Shown here one piece after another: positions 38,603 to 48,138 of a stretch of 49,887 nucleotides of DNA. A program made the position numbers and the translations under genes. Below the pieces are notes generated by a model. It was given only the letters and a program-made list of their open reading frames with translations, did not search any database and had not been told where the DNA came from. The DNA is from a bacterium (lineage in GTDB: Bacteria; Patescibacteriota; Minisyncoccia; UBA6257; JAGOQP01), in assembly GCA_021844025.1 (NCBI GenBank), contig JAKBUF010000003.1, forward strand, positions 1-49,887, in the 5' to 3' direction. How positions within the stretch are numbered: position 1 is the stretch's first letter; every line of letters starts with the position of its first letter.

Positions 38603-38630
38603 AAAGAGGGTGAAATCATCACCCCCTTTT
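38603..38630. terminator. terminator between convergent genes
   Basis: AAAGAGGGTGAaatcaTCACCCCCTTTT. Confidence 0.75.
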
Positions 38631-38642
38631 ACTGCAAACTCT

Positions 38643-39092
38643 CTACGTTTTCTCATCCCAGATGTGTTTCATTAACCATAGGTCAAATCTTTTTCCAAAT
38701 GCCATCAGGACAAAATAAGTACCGAGTGCGGAGGCATATATTATTCTTGTCGTCCAATTGTATACGGTTAGATGTAGAATAAGTAATGCGCCCGAAATGA
38801 CAAGTAATGGAAATTTTACAAAGATCCATCCTGTTTGATATGGGGTGAGTTCCCTCGGACTTTTAAGGTAGCCGGACCACTTTAATATCGGTTTCGCTAT
38901 GCCCGGCTTTAGTAAGACCAATGGAATAAAACCAAGTAATATACCTAGAGTTATACAATGCCCCAGTAATCCTGGGAATGTTAGTTGTGAAATTATCTCT
39001 ACCACCGCTAATCCCCCAACAAGTATTGTCCCTACTATTATCGTAAGAATCAGATTCCTTATAGAATCTTTTAAAACAAGTACTGGTTCCAT
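38643..39092 (-). CDS. hypothetical membrane protein
   Basis: 149-aa hydrophobic ORF; TTGACA-17-TAGACT upstream on the minus strand. Confidence 0.65.
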   Translation of the reverse strand: MEPVLVLKDSIRNLILTIIVGTILVGGLAVVEIISQLTFPGLLGHCITLGILLGFIPLVLLKPGIAKPILKWSGYLKSPRELTPYQTGWIFVKFPLLVISGALLILHLTVYNWTTRIIYASALGTYFVLMAFGKRFDLWLMKHIWDEKT

Positions 39093-39264
39093 TTTGGATC
39101 CCCTTTGTTTGTTATAAAATCAGTTAAAAGTTCTGTGTAGAGTCTACTATATTATTCATAATTTGTCAATATTTATTGTTTTTTGTACTTGGGGTATATT
39201 TCATGTATTGGAAATTAATCGTTTCAATTTAGAACTTAAAATTTGGAATTTAAAACTTTTTCCC

Positions 39265-40038
39265 ATGTCTCCTTTTGAATCTTTTGCTCAGTTTCGCGAA
39301 CAAGGCGGATACGATATTAATGGCACGTGGTATCCTCGGGTAACCAAAATTGTTGAAATAAAATCAAAACCGGCGCTCTATAAATTTTATGGTGAGTTAA
39401 AAAGTTTTGATGAGGGTGAGCGTATTAAACAACAGTCCGCGAGCGAAGGGACACTAATTCATGAAACAATTGAGGCGCTTTTAATGAAGCAATCCCCTGT
39501 TATTCCTCCTTCCATACGTCCGGCCGTTGAGGCCTTTGAACGTTTTATAGAAGATAAACACATCCAGGTTGATCCGGCGTTCGTTGAATATCGGTTGGTA
39601 AATCATAAAGAGCGCTATGCGGGTACTATGGACGCTATGGCGAGCATTAATGGAGTGTGGGGCGTGTTAGATATCAAAACTTCACAATCAGTGTATCGGG
39701 ATTATGGTCTGCAAACTTCCGCGTATATGGCGGCATTGGAACCAGATTTTCCTTTGCTTGCTACTCGTTGGATTCTTCGTATAGATCAACACCAAAAATG
39801 CGCAAAATGTGGTGCTTTGCTCCGTTCAAAAGGTGGGCGTGATAAGGTAAAACTCCCCTGGCAACGAGAACTAAAAGCGCACGCACTTTCGTGTCAGCAT
39901 GAGTGGGATGGGCTTGTGGGAGATATTGAGCTAAAAGAATTTCCTAATTGGCAGCATGACTATGAGGCGTTTTTGGGTGCTAAGAAGCTGTGGGAGTGGG
40001 AGCATGAAGATAAATTAAAACAGATCGGGTATCTATAA
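39265..40038 (+). CDS. PD-(D/E)XK-like nuclease domain protein (Cas4/RecB-like)
   Basis: GTLIHETIEAL; YAGTMDAMASINGVWGVLDIKTSQSVYRDYGLQTSAYMAAL; inserted CxxC...C/H cluster. Confidence 0.65.
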   Translation: MSPFESFAQFREQGGYDINGTWYPRVTKIVEIKSKPALYKFYGELKSFDEGERIKQQSASEGTLIHETIEALLMKQSPVIPPSIRPAVEAFERFIEDKHIQVDPAFVEYRLVNHKERYAGTMDAMASINGVWGVLDIKTSQSVYRDYGLQTSAYMAALEPDFPLLATRWILRIDQHQKCAKCGALLRSKGGRDKVKLPWQRELKAHALSCQHEWDGLVGDIELKEFPNWQHDYEAFLGAKKLWEWEHEDKLKQIGYL

Positions 40039-40085
40039 GGAGAGTTTCTAGTTCTCAGTTTTGAGTTCTAAATTAATCTTAAAAA

Positions 40086-40253
40086 TTATTCAGCGGCTCT
40101 TTGCTGGATGATTATGGGTGCCTGTTCGTAGTCTCGAGCAACTAGATATCCTGTCGCAAATGCAATTGCGAGAGCTAAAAATGCCAATATTCCTAGAATA
40201 ATACTGGTTTTATTTTTCTTAACCCTTTCTTTTATGTTTCTAATCAAATACAT
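40086..40253 (-). CDS. small single-TM hypothetical protein
   Basis: 55-aa ORF MYLIRNIKERVKKNKTSIILGILAFLALAIAFATGYLVARDYEQAPIIIQQRAAE. Confidence 0.6.
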   Translation of the reverse strand: MYLIRNIKERVKKNKTSIILGILAFLALAIAFATGYLVARDYEQAPIIIQQRAAE

Positions 40254-40283
40254 TTGACAGTTAGCTATTTTTTATAGTATACT
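40254..40283 (+). promoter_or_regulatory. promoter upstream of element copy 3 and rpmA
   Basis: TTGACA (40254-40259), 18-bp spacer, TATACT (40278-40283). Confidence 0.65.
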
Positions 40284-40307
40284 CTTTTTTACTGGAGATT
40301 AAAGCAT

Positions 40308-40436
40308 ATGCCCAGTAACTTTACTTCACACGCCGTAGGCGAAAATGAAGTATTGTAAAGTGGGCAAAAAAACAAAGCTATTACAATAACAAACAGATTG
40401 TAGGAGCTAATTACAAGTAAAGTAAAGTTACTGGGT
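40308..40436 (+). repeat. CCCAGTAAC element copy 3 (upstream of rpmA)
   Basis: CCCAGTAACTTTACTT/AAGTAAAGTTACTGGG perfect terminal stem, CGCC-GTA-GGCG hairpin; TATG on both flanks. Confidence 0.78.
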
Positions 40437-40715
40437 ATGGCACATACGAAGCAGCTAGGGTCCACGAAAAACGGCCGGGATTCCCTAGCAAAACGATTAG
40501 GCATCAAAAGACAGCAAGATCAAACCGTAAAAGCGGGTGAAATTTTAGTACGTCAACGGGGAGCAAAATATTTGTGTGGTGACAACGTTCGCCGCGGAGC
40601 CGATGATACTCTCTATGCCGCAAAGCCGGGTAGGGTTGCTTTTAAATTAGTTAAAAAGGCACTGTTTAATGGAAAGGCTCGGTATGTCACTAAGGTTTCG
40701 GTGGTTGGCGTATAG
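40437..40715 (+). CDS. rpmA: 50S ribosomal protein L27
   Basis: [25 protein letters not shown] ... GEILVRQRG. Confidence 0.96.
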   Translation: MAHTKQLGSTKNGRDSLAKRLGIKRQQDQTVKAGEILVRQRGAKYLCGDNVRRGADDTLYAAKPGRVAFKLVKKALFNGKARYVTKVSVVGV

Positions 40716-40748
40716 CTCGTATTTTATAATTTTATTACTATTACATAT

Positions 40749-40779
40749 AAAAACTCGCATGTATTCCATGCGAGTTTTT
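40749..40779. terminator. terminator after rpmA
   Basis: AAAAACTCGCATGtattCCATGCGAGTTTTT. Confidence 0.9.
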
Positions 40780-40809
40780 AGTAAATGGATTTTTTCTAAT
40801 TACTACATA

Positions 40810-41277
40810 CTAGTCACCGGCTACTTTAATTTTTACCTGTGCTTTTATAGTTTCTTCTCCCCTACCCAATCGTGTAGTGATTAGGTGCTCTCCCAATTCT
40901 TTTATTGGTTTTATGTCTAGATGTACGTCTTCCATTCCCAGTAGACGGTCTCTGTTTTCTAAAAATTTTCCAATAACTTTTTGTATTTCTTCTTGGTGTA
41001 TTGAGGTAAACACTTCGTTGTTTTTTCCAGTTTTCACTTTAAAATCAAATGTTTGATTTTGTAATTCGGGAAGTAACGCGGCGATAACTTGTTTTCTTTT
41101 TTCTCTCTGTTCTGATTCCCTGTTCTTTTTTTGTTCCCAATTGCGAATGATCTCTGGTGTTGCTACTACCGCTAGTTTCTTTGGGAGCAATGCGTTCTTT
41201 GCGTATCCGCTGGAAACCTCAACCACCTCTCCTTGGTTGCCAACTTTTGGAACAAATTTAATAAGTAAAATTTTCAT
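40810..41277 (-). CDS. rplI: 50S ribosomal protein L9
   Basis: MKILLIKFVPKVGNQGEVVEVSSGYAKNALLPKKLAV. Confidence 0.95.
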   Translation of the reverse strand: MKILLIKFVPKVGNQGEVVEVSSGYAKNALLPKKLAVVATPEIIRNWEQKKNRESEQREKRKQVIAALLPELQNQTFDFKVKTGKNNEVFTSIHQEEIQKVIGKFLENRDRLLGMEDVHLDIKPIKELGEHLITTRLGRGEETIKAQVKIKVAGD

Positions 41278-41397
41278 ATTAGTTATCAAGTTCTAAAGTT
41301 ATAAAGTGAAAAACATAAATATCAATCCTCTTTTACCATTATGGGGCGTAATTACTATACCCATTAACGATATAGGCTGTGATACTTATACCGAATT

Positions 41398-42648
41398 CTA
41401 ATTATGTAATGCTTTTATAGCTGCTTGTAACCACACATCTTCTGTTGATGATGCGGTTGAGGTGCTTTCGGCTACCGAAATATCCGGAGTAATTCCATTT
41501 TTATCAATCATATTTCCATTGGGTGTGAGCCAGTGCGCAATAGTTACCTTAATCATTCCCTGCTCCAAAGGCAGTAATTCTTGCACGGTTCCCTTCCCAA
41601 AGCTTTTTTCTCCCACAATAACTGCTTTTTTATTATCTTGTAGGGCTCCCGCAAGAATTTCAGATGCGGATGCTGAACCTTTGTTAATAATTATTACTAT
41701 GGGTTTTGAAGAAAGCACTCCCGGACCCTCTGAGAAGAGTGACTGTGATTGACTTGGATCTTGAAATGCTTCGGTCACTACTTTTGTGCCGTTGGGTAGG
41801 AACCATCCGGCAATTGATTGGGCTCCATCTAAATATCCACCCGGATTGTTTCGTAAATCAAGAATTATAGATTTTGCTCCCAGAAGAATTGATTTTACTG
41901 CGGCCTGTTGGAACAGCTGCGGAGCTTTTTCATAAAAATTATATAATTTGATATATGCAATGGATCCATGCAAGTCTTCTTTCCCCTGATTGTTTATCAT
42001 TTTAAAATCAAGTGTGGGAATTTGAATAATGGCTCGCGTAATAGTTACTTTCTTTTCTCCTTCTTTCTCGTTATGGATAACCGTTAGGGTAACTTGTGTT
42101 CCTTCTCTTCCTCTAATGTGTTGCACTGCTTCCTCGGGAAGTAACCCTGCGGTATCTAAATCATCAATACGGGTGATTCTATCTCCTGCTTGTAAACCGG
42201 CTCGTTCTGCGGGGGTGTCTTTTAATGGGGCAATAATAACCAATTGATTTTGTTTATTTAAACCAATTTCTGCTCCAATGCCTCCAAATTGTCCTGAAAT
42301 TTCATCACTAAAACTTTTTGCCTCTTTAGGAGGAAAGAATACCGTGTAAGGGTCATTTAATGAATCTACTAATCCGTTAATAGCTCCGAATAATAGTTTT
42401 TGATTATCACCCACCGTGTCTTTAGAAACATATTTTGATTTTAATATGTTCCATACGTTCCAAAATTCTTGAAAGCTAATAGAACTATCGTTTTTTTGTG
42501 GGTCAGTTACTCCTTGTATAGTAATGTTTTTTGTAACTTCACTTCCCCGAGAAAATCCAAGGTAGTATCCATATCCGAGTGCTGCCGCGATAAGTACACA
42601 TACACTAACTACTACTAAAATCCGTTTGCCATGTATTGGTTTTTTCAT
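41398..42648 (-). CDS. S41 family C-terminal processing protease (PDZ)
   Basis: PDZ GLQAGDRITRIDD; ILDLRNNPGGYLDGA; SASASEILAGALQDNKKAVIVGEKSFGKG. Confidence 0.95.
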   Translation of the reverse strand: MKKPIHGKRILVVVSVCVLIAAALGYGYYLGFSRGSEVTKNITIQGVTDPQKNDSSISFQEFWNVWNILKSKYVSKDTVGDNQKLLFGAINGLVDSLNDPYTVFFPPKEAKSFSDEISGQFGGIGAEIGLNKQNQLVIIAPLKDTPAERAGLQAGDRITRIDDLDTAGLLPEEAVQHIRGREGTQVTLTVIHNEKEGEKKVTITRAIIQIPTLDFKMINNQGKEDLHGSIAYIKLYNFYEKAPQLFQQAAVKSILLGAKSIILDLRNNPGGYLDGAQSIAGWFLPNGTKVVTEAFQDPSQSQSLFSEGPGVLSSKPIVIIINKGSASASEILAGALQDNKKAVIVGEKSFGKGTVQELLPLEQGMIKVTIAHWLTPNGNMIDKNGITPDISVAESTSTASSTEDVWLQAAIKALHN

Positions 42649-42776
42649 ATTATGCCGTTTTTATGTCTGTTATGACTACTATATCATGTTACGCAATAAT
42701 TGCCAAAAATGCGCATGGTGTGCAAAATATACCCTGTTGTCATTCGTGCCGCGGTGAGGTAATATATAAAACACGT

Positions 42777-43034
42777 ATGATTGGTCCAGATTATCTTGAT
42801 TCATTAAAAGATCGGGCATCAAAAAGTCACGTGTATCGTAAATACCAGCTTATTGGACTTTCTTTGGCTGAATTATTGGAAGATGATGCTCACAAAGCGC
42901 TGTATATTAAGCTTGCAAAGACCATTCATAATGATGTGTTGTTAGAAATTGCTAAAGATGTTTCTCAACGAGATAATATAAAAAACAAAGGAGCGTATTT
43001 TATGCGCCTGCTACAAGAAAAGAAATTATTATGA
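42777..43034 (+). CDS. hypothetical protein
   Basis: 86-codon frame; ATG at 42777 gives an ordered protein MIGPDYLDSLKDRASKSHVYRKYQLIGLSLAELLEDDAHKALYIKLAKT. Confidence 0.6.
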   Translation: MIGPDYLDSLKDRASKSHVYRKYQLIGLSLAELLEDDAHKALYIKLAKTIHNDVLLEIAKDVSQRDNIKNKGAYFMRLLQEKKLL

Positions 43035-43555
43035 GTTTGTTAAATCCTCAAAATTCGGTTATTTGGACCGTTACGAATCCTACCCATGAAAAGTTTTTAC
43101 GCACACCGGTTGCGGATTTTAACGTTACCTCGGTTCCTCGTAAAGAGCTTGAACACGTTATTACTCATATGCGAAAACTCATGATTGCTGAAAAAGGTGT
43201 GGGGCTTTCGGCAAATCAGATTGGGCTTTCGGTGCGTCTTTTTATTTGCCAACTTCCCACTGCACAAGGGACCGGATACCAAGGAAAGTTTTATGCAATT
43301 TTTAATCCTCGTTTAGTTCGAACGTCTGAAAAAAAAGTGTGTGATGAAGAGGGTTGTTTGAGTATACCCGGATGGTATGGATCGGTTGATCGTTTTTATA
43401 GTATTACGTTGTCGGGAGTAGACAAGCAGAATCGTCCCCTCTCTATTTCGGCGCGTGGGCTTTTGGCGCGCATTATGCAACATGAACTTGATCACTTAAA
43501 TGGTGTTCTTTTTACTGACCATGCAAGCAATGTGCAACGCATTGCTGAACTATGA
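43031..43555 (+). CDS. def: peptide deformylase
   Basis: GVGLSANQIG; EEGCLSIPG; QHELDHLNG. Confidence 0.96.
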   Translation: MSLLNPQNSVIWTVTNPTHEKFLRTPVADFNVTSVPRKELEHVITHMRKLMIAEKGVGLSANQIGLSVRLFICQLPTAQGTGYQGKFYAIFNPRLVRTSEKKVCDEEGCLSIPGWYGSVDRFYSITLSGVDKQNRPLSISARGLLARIMQHELDHLNGVLFTDHASNVQRIAEL

Positions 43556-44391
43556 ACTCTTTTAATCATCCATTTATTTTTTTTGGGAGTCCTACGTTTG
43601 CAGAAGTATTGCTGGCCGATTTGTTGCAGTCAGGCTTTGTGCCACGTGCAGTTGTGTGTAGTGCCGATAAGCCCTTTGGTAGAAAACAAATTATGACTCC
43701 CCCGCCCGTTAAGGAACTTGCCCTTGCCCACCACATACCGGTCATACAACCATCACAAAAGCCGCAACGGCAAGATTTTTCTGACTACTCCGATGTGTTA
43801 TTTGGTCTAGTGGCGGCATATGCTTATATTATTCCCCAAGAAGTTATTTCTTTATTTCCTAAGGGATTGGTGGGTGTGCATCCTTCATTGCTCCCTTTTC
43901 ATCGGGGAGCTTCTCCTATTCAAACCGCATTACTACACCAAGATCCTATAACCGGTGTTTCTTTATATTGTATTGATGATCAAATGGATCATGGCCCCGT
44001 TATTTCGCAACAGGAGGTTATTATTTCTGCGCAAGATACTTATACTACGTTGGAAGAAAAGCTTGCGCACGTAGGAGCTAAGCTTGTTGCCGATACTATT
44101 CCCCAATGGGCGTCGGAATCTTTAGTCGCGCATGAGCAAGATCATGCGCATGCTACCTATACACAAAAATTTATTACCGAAGACGGACGAGTTGATTTAA
44201 ATTTAGATCTGCCCCAAACCATTGCGCGTAAAATAAAAGCGCTCGCACATGATCCTGGGGTGTTTACGTATATAGATGGTAAACGAATTAAACTACTTGA
44301 AATTACAGAAGGTCCCACTGAATACGTTATTACCAAAATTATTCCCGAAGGAAAAAATGAGCAATTAGCTCATATTGTGTTAAAGAAGTAA
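43552..44391 (+). CDS. fmt: methionyl-tRNA formyltransferase
   Basis: FFGSPTFAEVLL; GVHPSLLPFHRGASPIQTALL. Confidence 0.95.
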   Translation: MNSFNHPFIFFGSPTFAEVLLADLLQSGFVPRAVVCSADKPFGRKQIMTPPPVKELALAHHIPVIQPSQKPQRQDFSDYSDVLFGLVAAYAYIIPQEVISLFPKGLVGVHPSLLPFHRGASPIQTALLHQDPITGVSLYCIDDQMDHGPVISQQEVIISAQDTYTTLEEKLAHVGAKLVADTIPQWASESLVAHEQDHAHATYTQKFITEDGRVDLNLDLPQTIARKIKALAHDPGVFTYIDGKRIKLLEITEGPTEYVITKIIPEGKNEQLAHIVLKK

Positions 44392-44417
44392 GGTTCTCTG
44401 GTGCGTGAATAAAAAAA

Positions 44418-44443
44418 GAGGCTGCTATACAGCAGCAGCCTTT
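44418..44443. terminator. bidirectional terminator
   Basis: AGAGGCTGCTatacagcAGCAGCCTTT. Confidence 0.75.
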
Positions 44444-44898
44444 GCAAACTTTCTCTCATCCAGTCCGAACTCTTGGGAGATGAGTCTCTTGTCTTCATCG
44501 GATGAGGTTAGAAAGAATATGTCAGATGGGAAATACCATCCAACTGGTTCTTGTTTATCTAACCCGAAGATGATGGCATCAGAGGTGTCTACCCGCACGA
44601 TAATCTTTTTGTATGTTTTGAGGTCTGCGCGATAAGAATCTTTAATATTAAGAACCTCATCAACCACAGACTTCTTCAACGAGATGTTATGACGGTCCAG
44701 TATTCTTTCTATAGTTTCTTTATAGGAGAATTCCAAACCATCAACAGATCCCCCAAACTCTTTCAGTAAAGTATATCTTCCCGTATTTGTCTGTTTTAAA
44801 GCGATCTTTCCATCATTTACCAACAGAAGAATGACTAGCCAAGGAAAAATTTTTCCTTGGGTTTCGGTCGAGATGGACTCCACTCCTCGGTCTCTCAT
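44425..44898 (-). CDS. hypothetical protein, possibly degenerate Nudix-like
   Basis: LVILLLVNDGKIALKQTNTGRYTLLKEFGGSVDGLEFSYKETIERIL; TTGACA-17-TAATAT upstream. Confidence 0.5.
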   Translation of the reverse strand: MRDRGVESISTETQGKIFPWLVILLLVNDGKIALKQTNTGRYTLLKEFGGSVDGLEFSYKETIERILDRHNISLKKSVVDEVLNIKDSYRADLKTYKKIIVRVDTSDAIIFGLDKQEPVGWYFPSDIFFLTSSDEDKRLISQEFGLDERKFAKAAAV

Positions 44899-44979
44899 CG
44901 TGTTTTCCTTTCTTTTATTTTTTCATTTCAGTTAATTTGTACTGTTTCTATATTACCATATAGATAATACAATGTCAAA

Positions 44980-45654
44980 TTACTGTGTAGATGGCCATGT
45001 TTGTGCGGCTGGAGGATAAATTTTAGAAAGTGGATGGTTAGCACAGTTGTGCTTTCGTGCCGGGCATATATTTCTGCCATATTCAATCATTTGGTAGCTT
45101 GCCCGTAACCACTTTGATTTAGGAATCAAACGCATAAGATCTTGTTCTATTTTATTTGGATCGCGGTGTTTGGTGAGCCCAAACTTGAGCGCGAATCGGC
45201 GTACGTGGGTATCTACCGCAATCCCCTCAATAACCCCAAACGCGTTTCCTAGTACAATATTTGCGGTTTTGCGTGCTACCCCCGGCAATAAAGTAAGTTC
45301 TTTCATAGTAGAAGGAACCTTTCCTTTATATTGGGTAAGAATAATGTGTGCCGATTCTTGAATATGTTTTGCTTTAGCACGATAAAACCCAGTTTGATAT
45401 ATGTCGCGTTCCAATTCTTTTCGCGGCGCGTTCGCGTAATCTGCTATGGTTTTATATTTTTTAAAAAGAGTTTTGGTTACCTCATTTACCTTTTTATCAG
45501 TGCACTGAGCCGAAAGCATGACCGCTACCAATAATTCCCATGGGTTTTTATGAGTAAGCATAATCCGGGCATGAGGAAACAAGCTATTTAATTTTCGTAA
45601 TAATTTTTGAGCCCGTTGTTTTAGGATTTTTTCTGATGTGTTTTTCGGTTTCAT
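44980..45654 (-). CDS. nth: endonuclease III (HhH-GPD) with incomplete Fe-S motif
   Basis: MLSAQCTDKKVNEV; LPGVARKTANIVLGNAFG; VDTHVRR. Confidence 0.92.
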   Translation of the reverse strand: MKPKNTSEKILKQRAQKLLRKLNSLFPHARIMLTHKNPWELLVAVMLSAQCTDKKVNEVTKTLFKKYKTIADYANAPRKELERDIYQTGFYRAKAKHIQESAHIILTQYKGKVPSTMKELTLLPGVARKTANIVLGNAFGVIEGIAVDTHVRRFALKFGLTKHRDPNKIEQDLMRLIPKSKWLRASYQMIEYGRNICPARKHNCANHPLSKIYPPAAQTWPSTQ

Positions 45655-45662
45655 GCTACCTA

Positions 45663-46376
45663 TTATTTAAATTCAGATTTTTGTTTTAGATATTTCACTC
45701 TCATTTGTTGAGGTAATTTTTCAATTGCGTACCGAAGCATGGTTCGTGGCATGGTGTGCGCGTGTTTGTTTAAGAACCGCAGCTCAGTTGGCAAATCTTT
45801 TTTACCGACTTCTCGCAGCATCCATCCGACCGCTTTATGAATTAAATCGTGAGAATCATGCAATAGTATTTTTGCTATTTGTAACGTGTCGGTATACCGC
45901 TTATTTTTAATAAACATATACGTGCTTAAAATGGCAATTCGTTTTTTCCACACGTCATTTGATCGCGCGAAGGTGTATAAAATTTCTCTCTTTTTGTTAA
46001 ACAGGTAATCTCCTACAATATGTGGCGCAGTTAGATCAATCAGGTCCCAATTATTAATATGCTTGGTGTGGGTGGTATAGAGTTTAAATATCTTTTCTTT
46101 TTGTGTTGTGCTTCCTATTTTATATTGGTGCACCAAAATCAAAAGCGCACTAAGACGCACCTCATGTACTGGACTTTTTAATGCCTGAGCAATTTCTTTT
46201 AGAGACAAATCAAGATGCTTAATACTGGTTGCTCGTTGTTGAGGAACCATAATTCCCCAAAACACATCCCCCTCTCCATATTCTCCCTTGCCGGTTTTAA
46301 AAAATCTCTGCAATATTTTTGCTCTTTGTTGATTTTTCTGCTTTTGTAAATCGGTGAGCAGGTGAGAAAGCGCCAT
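45663..46376 (-). CDS. AlkD-like DNA alkylation repair protein
   Basis: HEAT-like; NNWDLIDLTAPHIVGDYL; HDLIHKAVGWMLREVGK. Confidence 0.88.
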   Translation of the reverse strand: MALSHLLTDLQKQKNQQRAKILQRFFKTGKGEYGEGDVFWGIMVPQQRATSIKHLDLSLKEIAQALKSPVHEVRLSALLILVHQYKIGSTTQKEKIFKLYTTHTKHINNWDLIDLTAPHIVGDYLFNKKREILYTFARSNDVWKKRIAILSTYMFIKNKRYTDTLQIAKILLHDSHDLIHKAVGWMLREVGKKDLPTELRFLNKHAHTMPRTMLRYAIEKLPQQMRVKYLKQKSEFK

Positions 46377-46378
46377 AC

Positions 46379-46924
46379 CTAGGAAAGTTTTTTATGGGGC
46401 GGAAACCACGTTTGAGAAAGCTCCATGAGTATATAAGCGCTTAGGGTTCCTACCACTATTCCTCCTAAAATATCAGAGGGGTAATGAACTCCCGCCATTA
46501 CTCGTGCAATTCCAATTGCAAATCCGGATATATATAAAAAATATGCTGTTTTCTCATGGTAATACCACGCAATGGTAGCAATCGCAAATGCAAATGTGGT
46601 ATGCCCCGAAGGAAATGCATATGCGTTTACCGCAAATAAATGTGGTGCTTGTAATACAATGTAGGGGCGTAATCTTTGGTCAAATAAGTAAATAATCGGC
46701 ATGATCGCAAAGCGGGCAATTAATGTAATTAGTCCGGCGCGTACGAGTACATACCACCGTTCTTGCTGTCCTTTGTGTAACTTATAAATGGCAATCACAA
46801 AAATGATCCCTACAATAAATACATAGTATTGGGCAAAAAATAAAATGAGTTTATCTCCCCACCACGACTGATGTAGCAGTCCGTTGAGCCAATGAAATAA
46901 ACTAATATCAAATGATTCAATCAT
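46379..46924 (-). CDS. PAP2-family phosphatase
   Basis: DQRLRPY; FPSGHTTFAFA; RVMAGVHYPSDILGG. Confidence 0.9.
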   Translation of the reverse strand: MIESFDISLFHWLNGLLHQSWWGDKLILFFAQYYVFIVGIIFVIAIYKLHKGQQERWYVLVRAGLITLIARFAIMPIIYLFDQRLRPYIVLQAPHLFAVNAYAFPSGHTTFAFAIATIAWYYHEKTAYFLYISGFAIGIARVMAGVHYPSDILGGIVVGTLSAYILMELSQTWFPPHKKLS

Positions 46925-46980
46925 GTGGGTATCTTACCATACGATTTGCGTGTTTGCTAGAATATTCATATACTTTTTGC

Positions 46981-48099
46981 ATGCATACCACCGGATTTCT
47001 TGCTACCCAGAATATATTATTTTTGATCGTTTTTGGCGCTATTGTTTTCTTTTCTCTTAAAAAACATTCCTCGGCTCATTCTACCGAGTTACTTTCATAC
47101 ACCGACTCAACGGAATTAAAAGGTCTTGCGTTTTGTATGGTGTTGTTTGCTCATATTGGATATTTCTTATTTCCTCATTGGGGTTGGGGTGATCAATTTG
47201 TGTATCCCCTTTCTATTTTGGGAGGTGTAGCGGTTAATTTGTTTTTGTTTTTATCTGGGTATGGACTTGCGCAAAGCGCTCGCACAGAAACCCCGTGGCA
47301 GTTTTATAAACGAAGATTTTTCAAGTTATATACTCCCCTATGGTTAAGTTCTCTTTTTATTGTTGCCCTTGATATCATTGGTAAAAAACCAATTTCGTTT
47401 TTACACGCGCTCCCAGGTTTTACTGGAATAATTACTCATGCCGATTTATACACCGACTTTAATTCTCCTTTGTGGTTCTTAACTCTTCTCTTTTTGTTTT
47501 ATTTGGTCTTTCCGTGGTTATTTAAAAAGGAACACGCCGTTCGTTCTACTGTTCTATTATTTATATTTGGTTTGGTAGTTCCGGGGTGGCTTGTTTTATA
47601 TGCGCCATTTGATGGAGGGGTCATACACCTATGGCTATTACATGCGCTAGCGTTTCCTTTGGGGGTTTTGGTGGCATTACTAGCAAAACTGCTACACAGG
47701 GGTCTGAATTTTATTCTGCACTCTTATTGGGTTCGTATTCCTCTTTTTATTATTACTTTGGCAGTATTTATGTACTTTGCGGTATATTCAGGTGTTAATA
47801 CTCCCTCAGAAGAGCTAATTAGTATTATTACTTTGTTTCTATTTTTATTTCTGTTTTTACTTGCTCCATTTCGATCGCTTTTATTCCGTTGGCTGGGAAT
47901 ATATTCGTATGAAATGTATTTAATCCATTGGCCACTACTCTTTAGGCACGATATTTTATTCTTTACTCTTCCGGCGTGGTTTGCGGTCATTGCCTATATA
48001 GCAATTTTATTTGGCATTAGTTTTGTCATGGCGTGGGTTTCTAAAAATATTTTTCATTTGCGATCAAATATTTCATCCGCTGAATTAGGGTCGCACTAG
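46981..48099 (+). CDS. acyltransferase family 3 membrane protein
   Basis: KGLAFCMVLFAHIGYF; GGVAVNLFLFLSGYGLA; YSYEMYLIHWPLL. Confidence 0.85.
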   Translation: MHTTGFLATQNILFLIVFGAIVFFSLKKHSSAHSTELLSYTDSTELKGLAFCMVLFAHIGYFLFPHWGWGDQFVYPLSILGGVAVNLFLFLSGYGLAQSARTETPWQFYKRRFFKLYTPLWLSSLFIVALDIIGKKPISFLHALPGFTGIITHADLYTDFNSPLWFLTLLFLFYLVFPWLFKKEHAVRSTVLLFIFGLVVPGWLVLYAPFDGGVIHLWLLHALAFPLGVLVALLAKLLHRGLNFILHSYWVRIPLFIITLAVFMYFAVYSGVNTPSEELISIITLFLFLFLFLLAPFRSLLFRWLGIYSYEMYLIHWPLLFRHDILFFTLPAWFAVIAYIAILFGISFVMAWVSKNIFHLRSNISSAELGSH

Positions 48100-48113
48100 G
48101 TTAAAGCTAAAAA

Positions 48114-48137
48114 AAGAGACGCCTGAGCGTCTCAAAC
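48114..48137. terminator. terminator between acyltransferase and minus-strand ORF
   Basis: GAGACGCctgaGCGTCTC. Confidence 0.7.
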
Positions 48138-48138
48138 T

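Noticed and set aside
38561-38782. 73-aa plus-strand ORF starting inside the hairpin
   Set aside because: It runs through a terminator and antisense to a better membrane ORF; low-complexity, non-homologous sequence
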